DNA of 34,689 nt from Candidatus Roizmanbacteria bacterium RIFCSPHIGHO2_12_FULL_38_13. Lineage in GTDB: Bacteria > Patescibacteriota > Microgenomatia > UBA1406 > GWC2-37-13. The translations under genes and the position numbers were made by a program. Numbering within the stretch: the first letter of the stretch is position 1; every line of letters starts with the position of its first letter. Below are positions 14,388 through 22,545 of this stretch, in pieces. The notes beneath the pieces were generated by a model that searched no databases, was not told where the DNA came from, and was given only the letters and a program-made list of their open reading frames with translations. Location of the stretch: assembly GCA_001789555.1 (NCBI GenBank), contig MFZZ01000008.1:715-35403 (forward strand). Direction: 5' to 3'.

Positions 14388-16293
14388 AGGCCAATCACTT
14401 ATCGAAATACTGATTGTTATTGCGCTTATGTCGATACTTCTTCCTGCAATTATTGCCGGATTTTATGTCTCCCGTGAAGCAAAACCGCAGCAACAACAAA
14501 GGATGCGCGCGGCCGAACTACTCAAAGAAAGTCAAGAAATCATACGCATTATCCGTGAAAACGGATGGAGTAATATTCCTGCAAACGGGACCTTTCACCC
14601 GGTACGATCTGGTAACTCTTGGACACTTTTAGAAGGAGCAGAAGTAATTATCCCAACCGAAATAACCCGCGAGATTATTATCTCCGATGTAAATAGGTTA
14701 AACGGTCAAATTGTAACTTCCGGAGGAACACTTGACCCATCAACAAAAGCAATAAATATACGTATAAGCTGGATCCAACCAATTAGCTCTGTCGTCGAAT
14801 CACAGTTTTATTTAAGTCGATATCTCGAAAACGATACGCATACCCAAACAACGCAAGCAGAGTTTGATACAGGTATTCCCTTTTCGACTGATGTCATCAC
14901 CACAGAAGATGACGATGGAGAAGTAACGCTTGGCGCTGGTGGAGCTGGTAGCTGGTGTATTCCATCTGTACCAGTATTTGAGCTTGATCTTCCTAAACAG
15001 GGCGTTGCTAATGCGGTTACTGCGATAGAAGAAGAGGCGTATGTCGGAACTGGAGAAAACGCCTCTGGTGTTTCCCTGGCAAATATTGTCATAACAAACG
15101 ATGATGATCCCTCTGCCTCCATTTACGGAACATTTGACGGTTATAAAACAAATGATGTTTTTGGCGAAGCAGATTATTTTTATGTAGCAACTCACAGACC
15201 AAATCGAGAGGTTGTGATTGTAAGAATCTCCTCCCTTCCTTTTGCGGAGATAGGATATTATAATCCTCCCCCGGGCATTGAAGATGCGGCAAAAAGTATC
15301 TATGTCGATGGTACGGTAGGGTATGTGACTGTAAACAATCAGCTCTTCACTTTCAATCTCACATCCAAAATAGGAGCGCGTAGTACTTACGATTCAATAA
15401 CCCTTGCAGGTATTGGTGAATCAGTTGTAGTCAAGGACGGATATGCATATGTGGCTATATCGGGATCAACTTCTTACGAAATGCAGATTGTAAATGTCGC
15501 AAATCCATCGGACATTTCCATTGTAGGATCGGCAAATGTCGATGGTCAAAACGCAATAGATTTGGCAATAAATGATACTAGTACCCGTATATATCTTGTG
15601 ACCGGCAGCTCAACTTCTAACCGGGAACTTTTTATTATTGATATTTCAGATAAAAATGGCGCAAGGCCAGTTCTGGGGAGTTATGACACAAACGGCATGG
15701 ATCCACGAGGTACAACCCTTGTCCCGGGAAACAGATTGATCACTGTTGGTATCGGTGGTGAGGAATATCAAGTAATCAATATAAATAATGAGGCAAATCC
15801 GCTACGGTGCGGAGGGATCGAGGTAAATAATGGTATCAATGGTGTAGCTTCAGTCCTTGAAGGAGACGGTGACGCCTATTCCTATATTATTACCGGCGAT
15901 GGAAACGCTGAATTTAAAATTATAGCAGGTGGTCCGGGTGGCAACTTTGCTACAAACGGTACCTATGAATCTGCAGATTTTGAGATCGGATACACAATCG
16001 CGTTTAACCGTTTTATCCCAACAGTAATTGAGCCAGAAGGCACATCTATTAATTTTCAAATAGCAGTTGCCGATGCAGTAAGTGGCAGTTGCGCAGATGC
16101 AGATTATGTATTTACCGGACCTGACGGCCAGACTGATTCGTTCTACGAAGCTACTGGACCGATTACATTTGATGACGATGGGATCGGGTATGAAAATCCC
16201 GGCAGATGTATGCGCTATCGTGCATATCTCTTCACAAACAATTCTAATTCCTCACCGATATTAGAGAAAGTTATTATTAACTATAGTAGATGA
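14377..16293 (+). CDS. Giant minor prepilin (GspI/PilV-like N-terminus) with LVIVD-type beta-propeller
   Basis: At 638 residues this is about four times the length of a usual minor pilin. The leader MHNKG is followed by QSLIEILIVIALMSILL, with cleavage after Gly5 and Glu at +5, then a pilin-like helix to about residue 65. Residues about 200-530 hold repeated units of roughly 45-50 residues ending in VVIVRISSL, TFNLTSK, MQIVNVANPSDIS, LFIIDISDKNGAR and YQVININNEANPL, which are LVIVD-type propeller blades. Residues 535-638 form a separate beta-rich domain with Cys pairs. It lies in the I position of an H-I-J-K set, so the propeller would sit at the pilus tip. Adhesion is inference. Confidence 0.85.
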   Translation: MHNKGQSLIEILIVIALMSILLPAIIAGFYVSREAKPQQQQRMRAAELLKESQEIIRIIRENGWSNIPANGTFHPVRSGNSWTLLEGAEVIIPTEITREIIISDVNRLNGQIVTSGGTLDPSTKAINIRISWIQPISSVVESQFYLSRYLENDTHTQTTQAEFDTGIPFSTDVITTEDDDGEVTLGAGGAGSWCIPSVPVFELDLPKQGVANAVTAIEEEAYVGTGENASGVSLANIVITNDDDPSASIYGTFDGYKTNDVFGEADYFYVATHRPNREVVIVRISSLPFAEIGYYNPPPGIEDAAKSIYVDGTVGYVTVNNQLFTFNLTSKIGARSTYDSITLAGIGESVVVKDGYAYVAISGSTSYEMQIVNVANPSDISIVGSANVDGQNAIDLAINDTSTRIYLVTGSSTSNRELFIIDISDKNGARPVLGSYDTNGMDPRGTTLVPGNRLITVGIGGEEYQVININNEANPLRCGGIEVNNGINGVASVLEGDGDAYSYIITGDGNAEFKIIAGGPGGNFATNGTYESADFEIGYTIAFNRFIPTVIEPEGTSINFQIAVADAVSGSCADADYVFTGPDGQTDSFYEATGPITFDDDGIGYENPGRCMRYRAYLFTNNSNSSPILEKVIINYSR

Positions 16294-16781
16294 TAAAAAT
16301 ACGCAACAAGGGCTTTACATTAATCGAGCTAAGTCTTTTTATGGGTCTTTTTATGGTGATAATCGGAATTTTAATGACGTTGTTTTCAAGCATTGTCCAA
16401 AAGCAACTTGAAGTACAATCCATCTCTGCGGTTGAAGCGGATAGTAAATATATATTGAGTCGTCTTACCTATGACATACAGAGGTCAGATGCAATAGTAG
16501 TTCCGAGTGAGCTTGGTAATACGACGTCATCTTTGGTCCTCATAATTAATGGCGATACCTATACTTATGATCTATTAGGTAGTACATTCCGAATCACTGA
16601 TAATATTGGAACTTATCAATTGAATGGGACTCGGTCTACTGTATCAAATGTTTCCTTTACAAGGCTCGGCAACACCGCAGGCAGCCATGCTGTTGAGGTA
16701 ACCTACACCATAACAAGTACCGTGTCTCAAACACAAGGACCGGAAACAAAAACCGTGCAGACTGTTATAGGAACCAGGTAG
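16290..16781 (+). CDS. Minor type IV prepilin, GspJ/PilW-like
   Basis: The 163-residue protein has leader MIKIRNKG and FTLIELSLFMGLFMVI, with Glu at +5. The following helix with KYILSRLTYDIQRSDAIV is typical of GspJ/PilW, then a beta domain rich in Thr and Asn. Its ATG overlaps the stop of the propeller pilin (ATGA), which ties the two in translation and in probable complex. It is the third of the four minor pilins. Confidence 0.85.
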   Translation: MIKIRNKGFTLIELSLFMGLFMVIIGILMTLFSSIVQKQLEVQSISAVEADSKYILSRLTYDIQRSDAIVVPSELGNTTSSLVLIINGDTYTYDLLGSTFRITDNIGTYQLNGTRSTVSNVSFTRLGNTAGSHAVEVTYTITSTVSQTQGPETKTVQTVIGTR

Positions 16782-16798
16782 TGTAAAATGAAAATAGA

Positions 16799-17173
16799 AT
16801 GAACTCACAAAAAGGTCAAACGCTAGTCACGCTCCTTGTATTTGTTGTTGTTGCTACCTCTATCACTGCTGCAGCAACGGCGATCATGATAAACACATCA
16901 CAAGCTTCTTCCCAAGTTGAAAACAGTTTTGTATCAACCGGAGTTGCCGAAGGCGGAATTGAAAATGCCTTAATCCGATTACTTAGAAATCCAAACTACA
17001 CTGGTGAAACTTTACCAATCGGAAATGGAACGGCAACCATAACAGTTACCGGTACTGACCCCAAAACAATCACTTCCATTGGTGTTGACGGCACTCATAC
17101 GAAAACAATTCAAGTCAATGTAACTTATAATGATAATATTATGACAATTACTGATTGGCAGGAATTATTTTAA
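16799..17173 (+). CDS. Minor type IV prepilin, GspK/PilX-like, lacking Glu5
   Basis: The 124-residue protein has leader MNSQKG and QTLVTLLVFVVVATSITAAA. Mature position 5 is Thr, not Glu; absence of Glu5 is characteristic of the tip subunit GspK. The helix continues into VAEGGIENALIRLLRNP, the conserved start of PilX/GspK proteins, then a very short beta domain. TAAAAT 9 bases before the ATG may be an internal promoter. With the three preceding genes it completes an H-I-J-K tip complex, which is expected to start fibre assembly. Confidence 0.82.
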   Translation: MNSQKGQTLVTLLVFVVVATSITAAATAIMINTSQASSQVENSFVSTGVAEGGIENALIRLLRNPNYTGETLPIGNGTATITVTGTDPKTITSIGVDGTHTKTIQVNVTYNDNIMTITDWQELF

Positions 17174-17179
17174 ATACAC

Positions 17180-18259
17180 ATGAAAGGTGTCATTTATTTG
17201 GATCGAGATAAGCTGTTTTATTACGGCGGCAATGTTCATACTGTGCTTTCTCTCCAATTTGCCCAAACTACAGTTAAAGATATGGAGGTTATAAACGAGG
17301 ATGAGATCGAAAAACAAATTGATTTATTTATACAGACAAACAAAATCGAACCTACCGAATCGCTCATAATTTTTTCCCATCGAAGTTGTTTTAGTAAAAC
17401 AATCGCGGCAAACTCAACTCCCGAAAATTTTGAAAAAGAAAAAAATAAGTTTCTCGAATTTGTTCCATTTGACCATATTGCCCATCAAACTATTAAGACT
17501 GCAAATGGGAGCCTGATCGTTGCCGCAAACAAAGAACTGGCAAACGTTGTCAAACATTTTTTTCAGAAACATGCCTTTACGATTCAAGCTACATCCACTC
17601 TTTTTACGATTTATCCAACTAATGTCGTTTCTGCAATGACTGTTGAAATCGCGCATACAATCTTGCGATCTTATAATCGTTTTCGAGAAGATGATTTGTT
17701 CACCGAGGAAAATAATGATACTCCTGAAACTATTTTCGAGCAAGAATTCCAAACGGAAGACAAAAAAAACAACATTCGCTTATATCTTATGCTTGGCTTT
17801 TTTATTATAATTATAGGTTTATTGGGATATATGTTAAACAGTCGCCGCCTTACAACATCAAGTAGAGCCGAAACCTCACTGTCTCCAACAAAAAAAGTAA
17901 CAGCTCAAAATCCTCCCCAATCAACACCTACTCCAACAAACACTCCAACTCCTCAATCAACCACAGCGGAAACCCCTAAAGACCAGTTAACGATCAGGAT
18001 CTTAAACGGATCTGGATTATCGGGTCAAGCTGATCAAATAAAAGCAGAGCTTGTTAAGGTAAATTATAAAGAAGAAAACATTACCACTGGAAATGCACCC
18101 AATCAGCAATCAACAACTACTCGTGTTGTATTTAAATCACGAGTTGCTTCACAATTACGTGAAGAGGTCGCAGATCTGCTTTCGAAATTCGCAAATAATG
18201 TTTCGACAATAGAAAATGACGAAATAGAGTTTGATATTCTCATTACAACTGCCCCTTGA
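17180..18259 (+). CDS. Bitopic membrane protein with C-terminal LytR_C domain (pilus locus)
   Basis: The 359-residue protein has an N-terminal cytoplasmic half of about 195 residues, one membrane segment (about 198-216), a Thr/Pro-rich linker (TPTPTNTPTPQST), and a C-terminal LytR_C-like domain (about 270-357: LTIRILNGSGLSGQADQIKA, ending in FDILI) that would lie outside the membrane. The N-terminal half begins MKGVIYLDRDKLFYYGG and has alternating strands that might be a degenerate PilM-like fold, but I see no clear phosphate motifs. It takes the place where PilM/PilN/PilO alignment proteins are expected, and those are missing. It may link the pilus machine to the cell envelope. Role is inference. 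Confidence 0.65.
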   Translation: MKGVIYLDRDKLFYYGGNVHTVLSLQFAQTTVKDMEVINEDEIEKQIDLFIQTNKIEPTESLIIFSHRSCFSKTIAANSTPENFEKEKNKFLEFVPFDHIAHQTIKTANGSLIVAANKELANVVKHFFQKHAFTIQATSTLFTIYPTNVVSAMTVEIAHTILRSYNRFREDDLFTEENNDTPETIFEQEFQTEDKKNNIRLYLMLGFFIIIIGLLGYMLNSRRLTTSSRAETSLSPTKKVTAQNPPQSTPTPTNTPTPQSTTAETPKDQLTIRILNGSGLSGQADQIKAELVKVNYKEENITTGNAPNQQSTTTRVVFKSRVASQLREEVADLLSKFANNVSTIENDEIEFDILITTAP

Positions 18260-18284
18260 CATTGCTATTTTTTTTCACTATTCT
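18256..18284 (+). promoter_or_regulatory. Promoter TTGACA-17-TATTCT for the major pilin
   Basis: A consensus -35 TTGACA (18256-18261, overlapping the previous stop codon) is followed after exactly 17 bases by TATTCT (18279-18284). Transcription would start near 18291, giving a leader of about 30 bases before the ATG at 18323, unlike most genes in this window. Confidence 0.65.
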
Positions 18285-18322
18285 AAAAATATAGTTATTA
18301 TTTTTAACACATAAAAAGATCT

Positions 18323-18772
18323 ATGGGAAATAGAAAAGGTTTCACGCTTATCGAGTTACTTGTGGTCATCGGTATTCTTGCTGTCTTACTTGCAATCACC
18401 TTGATTGCCGTTAATCCTGCACAAAATATTGAAGCTGCAGAAGATACGCAACGACGAAATGACGTAACTCAAATATTAAATGCTGTTGGTCAGTTCATGG
18501 TTGACAACAATGGAAATCCTCCATCTGCAGTCACCGCCACACCAACTGAAATTGGTAGCGGTACCGGACTTATTGACATCTGTGCTGATGTCGTCCCGAC
18601 ATACATCGCCGGTCTTCCACAAGATCCAGATCTTGGCCAAGACATCGTTGACCAGACCGAATGTGCAGCAGCGCACAACACTGGTTACGAGATCAGTGTA
18701 AGTAACGGTCGCGTCACGGTCGATGCACCAAACGCAAACAGCGGTGCTGGCACAATTCAAGCAACAAGATAA
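18323..18772 (+). CDS. Major type IV pilin
   Basis: The 149-residue prepilin has leader MGNRKG and FTLIELLVVIGILAVLLAI, with Glu at +5, then RRNDVTQILNAVGQFMVDN in the long pilin helix. The mature domain contains one Cys pair (IDICADV ... QTECAAAHN) for the usual D-loop disulfide, and a short glycine/alanine-rich end. It has its own consensus promoter and is followed by a strong terminator, as expected for the most abundant subunit. Its base composition is visibly more GC-rich than its neighbours', consistent with high expression. Confidence 0.9.
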   Translation: MGNRKGFTLIELLVVIGILAVLLAITLIAVNPAQNIEAAEDTQRRNDVTQILNAVGQFMVDNNGNPPSAVTATPTEIGSGTGLIDICADVVPTYIAGLPQDPDLGQDIVDQTECAAAHNTGYEISVSNGRVTVDAPNANSGAGTIQATR

Positions 18773-18795
18773 ACTTAACTACGAAACGAAATTAT

Positions 18796-18823
18796 CCCCC
18801 GCCGTTTTAGGCGGGGGTTTTTT
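18796..18823 (+). terminator. Rho-independent terminator after the major pilin gene
   Basis: CCCCCGCC (18796-18803) pairs perfectly with GGCGGGGG (18810-18817) around a 6-base loop, and six T follow. It makes the major pilin a one-gene transcript and separates it from the next gene. Confidence 0.95.
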
Positions 18824-18829
18824 ATCTGC

Positions 18830-18835
18830 TATAAT
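18830..18835 (+). promoter_or_regulatory. Extended -10 box (TGC-TATAAT) for the second CheY gene
   Basis: TATAAT preceded by TGC starts 7 bases after the terminator T-run and lies 9 bases before the ATG at 18845. Confidence 0.55.
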
Positions 18836-18844
18836 GCTTCTAAT

Positions 18845-19216
18845 ATGACTTCTTCAAAAAAAATAATAATGCTTGTTGAAGACGACACTTTACTTAATGA
18901 ACTCTATACCAATCTTCTTACCAAAAAAGGGTATGATGTCGTATCTGTCAAGGACGGTGAAACAGCTGTAGAGAAAATAAAACAAGGGTCATGGGATTTG
19001 GTATTGCTCGATGTCGTACTTCCCGGTATATCTGGATTTGAAGTTTTTTCTAAAATTACTAAACCGACAAAGCCAAGTTATCCGATCTATTTTTTAACCA
19101 ATCTTGATAGCAACGACAAAGACAAAAAACAGCTTGAACAAGCCGCCGGTTATTGGATAAAAAGTAATATGTCGCCTCCGGATTTCTTACAAAAAGTAAA
19201 AGAAGTTCTTAAATGA
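18845..19216 (+). CDS. CheY-like single-domain response regulator
   Basis: The 123-residue receiver has Glu12-Asp13-Asp14 in VEDD, the phospho-acceptor Asp56 in LLDVVLPGISG, Thr85 in YFLTN and Lys106 in YWIKSN. There is no output domain. It sits between the major pilin terminator and the VirD4-like ATPase gene, with its own -10 box. It is similar in layout to the receiver at 23454-23870 (both have LTNL before the Lys motif), so the two may be paralogues acting in one phosphorelay. Confidence 0.9.
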   Translation: MTSSKKIIMLVEDDTLLNELYTNLLTKKGYDVVSVKDGETAVEKIKQGSWDLVLLDVVLPGISGFEVFSKITKPTKPSYPIYFLTNLDSNDKDKKQLEQAAGYWIKSNMSPPDFLQKVKEVLK

Positions 19217-19229
19217 AAATCTTCACTGA

Positions 19230-19235
19230 TATAAT
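19230..19235 (+). promoter_or_regulatory. Extended -10 box (TGA-TATAAT) for the VirD4-like ATPase gene
   Basis: TATAAT preceded by TGA lies 6 bases before the ATG at 19242; leaderless spacing. Confidence 0.55.
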
Positions 19236-19241
19236 AAACTT

Positions 19242-21596
19242 ATGGACACAGTTTATCTAGACATCCTCATCCAGAGAATGATTTTTGTCGGTCTAATTTT
19301 TGTCGGTATTGCAGTTGCCGCATTACTTACTCTTGGGTTTATGTATCTTTTGATACTTTACTTTCGACTAAAAAAACGGGAAAATATGGCTTTTGAGATG
19401 ACTACACTCGAGATAAAGCTGCCAAAAGAAAACGAAATCAAGATCGATTCTGCAGAGCAGATGTTTGCTTCGTTCTCATCACTCAAAAAAAGAGGTTTTT
19501 TTAGTTTTCTTGATGTAGATGATTCTCTTGCTTTTGAGATTGTCGGGAAAAAAACAGACATCCGCTTTTATATTTCAGCACCAACAAAGATTATCGATTT
19601 AGTGGAAAAAATAATCTATGGATATTATCCGTCAGCTGATATAAAAAAAGTCGAAGAGCCGAATATTTTTTCCGAGCACGGCGCCGTTGCCTTTACCGCG
19701 CTTCGGCATGGTAGGGACGATTATTTACCGCTTAAAACCTATAAAGATATTCCAACTGACTCTCTAGTTTCAGTAACATCAGCTCTTTCCAAAATGGATG
19801 ACGAGGAAGGCGCTATTATCCAAATATTGATCCGCGCCTCCGACTCAAAACTAAAATCCGCCGGCAAATCCTATATCTCAACAACGAAAAAAAATGAAGC
19901 TGATCCGGACAAAGCCAAGTTTGAGACCGATCAGCGGATGCTTGAAAAAATCAACGACAAAGTCACTAAACCCTGGTTTGAAACCATGATCCGTATCGTA
20001 GTTTCTGCAAAGAACAAAGATATCGCTCATGTACATTTGAGAAATATAAAAAACGGCTTTGGCCAGTTTGATTCTGACATGAACAGTCTTTCCGCTCCCA
20101 AGATAATTTTCAAAGCCGGTTTCATGATGAATTTTATCTACAAATTTTTTCCGATCTTTGAGTTCCCATATACAAAACTTACTTCGCATCTTTCCTCTGA
20201 AGAGCTTGCGACCATGTTTCATTTTCCAAATAAAACTGTTGAAACACCCCATATCCAATGGCTAAAAGCAAAGTCTGCCCCAGTCTCTGCCGAAGTACCG
20301 ATGTCAGGCGGTACTCTCATCGGTGGAGGTTATTATCGGGGTGTCAAACGTCCGGTGCACTTGCATCTTAAAGACCGCATGCGTCATGTGTATATCATCG
20401 GAAAAACAGGTGTGGGTAAATCTGAACTCCTGAAGGAAATGATCAAACAAGATATTAACGAAGGACGAGGTGTTTGTGTCATCGATCCACACGGAGACCT
20501 TATTGAGGATACTCTGCGCTACATTCCGCCTGAACGTGCAGAAGATGTTCTGCTTTTTGATCCATCAGATACCGAACGGCCAATGGGACTAAACCTACTT
20601 GAGTCACGTACCGAAGAACAAAAACATTTTATTACCAGTGCGATCATCAACCTAATGTACAAACTCTACGATCCGCAGCGAACTGGTATCATTGGTCCCC
20701 GATTTGAGCACGCTGTAAGAAATGCGATGCTCACAATCATGTCCGAGCCCGGAAACACTTTTATCGAAGTGGTGCGCGTCATGACGGATCAGAAATTCGT
20801 TCAGGAGCTTTTACCCAAGGTGCAAGACCCGATTGTCCGTCGCTACTGGACCGATCAGATAGCTCAAACCTCCGATTTTCATAAATCGGAGGTTCTCGAT
20901 TATATTGTCTCGAAGTTTGGCCGGTTTGTCACCAATAAAATGATGAGAAATATCATCGGTCAGTCCAAATCGTCTTTTGACTTTCGAACAGTTATGGATG
21001 ATAGGAAGATCCTTCTTATAAATCTGGCGAAAGGAAAACTCGGCGAGGAAAACTCCACGTTCTTGGGACTTCTCATTATCCCAAAATTTTTAGCTGCAGC
21101 AATGAGCCGAGTCGATACACCCGAGGATCAAAGGCGCGACTTCTTCTTGTATGTCGATGAGTTTCAAAACTTTGCGACTCCTGACTTTGCCGTGATACTT
21201 TCCGAGGCAAGAAAATACCATTTGAGCTTGACTGTGGCCAACCAATTTATCGGACAGATGGATGAAGAGGTTAAAAATGCCGTGTTTGGTAATGTTGGTT
21301 CGCTTATTACCTTCCGCGTCGGCGTGACTGATGCTTCGTATTTAGCCCGAGAATACCAGCCTCTGTTTGGTGAGTCGGATCTTATCAACATTGAAAGATT
21401 TCACGCCTACATGAAAACTATAGTAAATAACGAGCCGGTTGAACCATTTTCTGTAGACATGACAAAAGATATCGAACAGCTCAAAAAGGAAAAAAATGAA
21501 AAAATTGCTCAAGCCATAATTCAGCTCTCAAGGCTAAAATACGGACGGCCAAAAGAACTGGTTGAAGCAGAAATTACACAACGAGCAAGATTATAG
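19242..21596 (+). CDS. VirD4/TraG-type membrane ATPase (type IV secretion coupling-protein-like)
   Basis: The 784-residue protein has one N-terminal membrane segment (about 12-38), a long cytoplasmic region, and a RecA-like ATPase domain. Walker A is IIGKTGVGKSELLKE near residue 388; the strand GVCVIDPHGDLIEDTL follows as in TraG/HerA-like ATPases; Walker B is DFFLYVDEFQNFATPDF near 631-647; and LTVANQFIGQM matches the sensor motif. The family pumps or couples DNA or proteins across membranes. In Patescibacteria such genes often accompany pili. No relaxase or other conjugation gene is visible here, so a role in DNA uptake or secretion linked to the pilus is more likely than conjugation, but this is inference. 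Confidence 0.85.
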   Translation: MDTVYLDILIQRMIFVGLIFVGIAVAALLTLGFMYLLILYFRLKKRENMAFEMTTLEIKLPKENEIKIDSAEQMFASFSSLKKRGFFSFLDVDDSLAFEIVGKKTDIRFYISAPTKIIDLVEKIIYGYYPSADIKKVEEPNIFSEHGAVAFTALRHGRDDYLPLKTYKDIPTDSLVSVTSALSKMDDEEGAIIQILIRASDSKLKSAGKSYISTTKKNEADPDKAKFETDQRMLEKINDKVTKPWFETMIRIVVSAKNKDIAHVHLRNIKNGFGQFDSDMNSLSAPKIIFKAGFMMNFIYKFFPIFEFPYTKLTSHLSSEELATMFHFPNKTVETPHIQWLKAKSAPVSAEVPMSGGTLIGGGYYRGVKRPVHLHLKDRMRHVYIIGKTGVGKSELLKEMIKQDINEGRGVCVIDPHGDLIEDTLRYIPPERAEDVLLFDPSDTERPMGLNLLESRTEEQKHFITSAIINLMYKLYDPQRTGIIGPRFEHAVRNAMLTIMSEPGNTFIEVVRVMTDQKFVQELLPKVQDPIVRRYWTDQIAQTSDFHKSEVLDYIVSKFGRFVTNKMMRNIIGQSKSSFDFRTVMDDRKILLINLAKGKLGEENSTFLGLLIIPKFLAAAMSRVDTPEDQRRDFFLYVDEFQNFATPDFAVILSEARKYHLSLTVANQFIGQMDEEVKNAVFGNVGSLITFRVGVTDASYLAREYQPLFGESDLINIERFHAYMKTIVNNEPVEPFSVDMTKDIEQLKKEKNEKIAQAIIQLSRLKYGRPKELVEAEITQRARL

Positions 21597-21598
21597 TT

Positions 21599-22354
21599 AT
21601 GTTCACCACTTATCAATCAAAACTATTTGAGCGGACTATGTTGGTATCTGGGGTTGATAAATTTGTATTTTCACGACCAGATGATGCCCAGTGGAATTTT
21701 CAGGCTGGTCAATACATGATCTTTCACATTCCTCAAGGCACAGAACATGCCGCCCGCAGACAGTACTCAATCGCCAGCACTCCCTCTGAAAAAAGATACT
21801 TGGAATTTATCATCGGATATATTCCAAAAGGTATAGCCAGCACATACCTACCCCTAATGAAAATAGGAGACCTGTTGACCATGCAGGGGCCAGCTGGGGT
21901 GTTTATACATCGACCTTCTCCTCGACCTGCAATCTATCTGGCAACAGGTACCGGCATTGCGCCTATGTTCTCTATGATTTCTGATAAACTGGCTGATCAA
22001 AGCTTTACTCAAAACATTTATTTGTACTGGGGATTACGATATTACAACGATATTTATTATCTTGATTATCTAATCAATCTGAAAAATAAATATCCGCAAC
22101 GATTTGAGTTTTGCATCTGCCTATCAAGAGAGACTGATATTGAAGCGAAAGTAAAAAAAGAACATATTCCATTTTGTACCTGTGGCCATGTAAATACTGG
22201 AGTTGAGATGATGCTACAAAAAATTCAAAAAACTCATAAGGAATTTGACTATTATCTTTGCGGCAGCATGATCGTAGTCGAATCACTTCGTGTATATTGT
22301 GCAGATAAAGGTGTGGTCAAAGAACAAGTAGCTTTTGAAAAATTTACATTTTAA
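21599..22354 (+). CDS. Ferredoxin-NADP reductase-like flavoprotein
   Basis: The 251-residue protein has the two domains of the FNR superfamily. FAD binding is shown by RRQYSIASTPS (RxYS motif) near residue 58 and by the GPAGVFIH region; NAD(P) binding by YLATGTGIAPMFSMI and by YYLCGSMIVVESLR near the end. The terminal aromatic reads EKFTF. There is no attached iron-sulfur or globin domain, so its electron partner is a separate protein. Its ATG is 3 bases after the ATPase stop, so it is co-transcribed with it. A link between a reductase and the pilus ATPase is not obvious. Confidence 0.85.
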   Translation: MFTTYQSKLFERTMLVSGVDKFVFSRPDDAQWNFQAGQYMIFHIPQGTEHAARRQYSIASTPSEKRYLEFIIGYIPKGIASTYLPLMKIGDLLTMQGPAGVFIHRPSPRPAIYLATGTGIAPMFSMISDKLADQSFTQNIYLYWGLRYYNDIYYLDYLINLKNKYPQRFEFCICLSRETDIEAKVKKEHIPFCTCGHVNTGVEMMLQKIQKTHKEFDYYLCGSMIVVESLRVYCADKGVVKEQVAFEKFTF

Positions 22355-22374
22355 AACTAAGCAAGCGTCATTCC

Positions 22375-22530
22375 GGACTCCGAAAGCGTCATCCTGAATT
22401 TATTTCAGGATCTCTTTGATTCTGGATGCGCTTAGCTTACCAGAATGACGTCATTCTGGGGAAGAACGAAGTGATGACTCCAGAATCTAGATGCTGAAAC
22501 CTGCCTGCGGCAGGCAGGCGAGTTCAGCAT
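22375..22530. repeat. Intergenic cluster of nested inverted repeats (REP/MITE-like)
   Basis: Between two convergent genes lie CCTGAA-TTTAT-TTCAGG near 22393-22409, a perfect 20-bp palindrome CCAGAATGACGTCATTCTGG (22440-22459), and a nested hairpin: ATGCTGAA (22491-22498) with TTCAGCAT (22523-22530) enclosing CCTGCCTGCGGCAGGCAGG (22500-22518). GTCATCCTGAA...TTTCAGGATCT and the CCTGCC/GGCAGG hairpin are the style of dispersed repeats known from many bacterial and Patescibacteria genomes. It may also act as a two-way terminator. Confidence 0.75.
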
Positions 22531-22545
22531 GACGACGGTTCAAAA

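Noticed and set aside
14808-15292. Minus-strand ORFs inside the propeller pilin gene
   Set aside because: Shadow frames of a gene with clear repeat structure; no motifs of their own.
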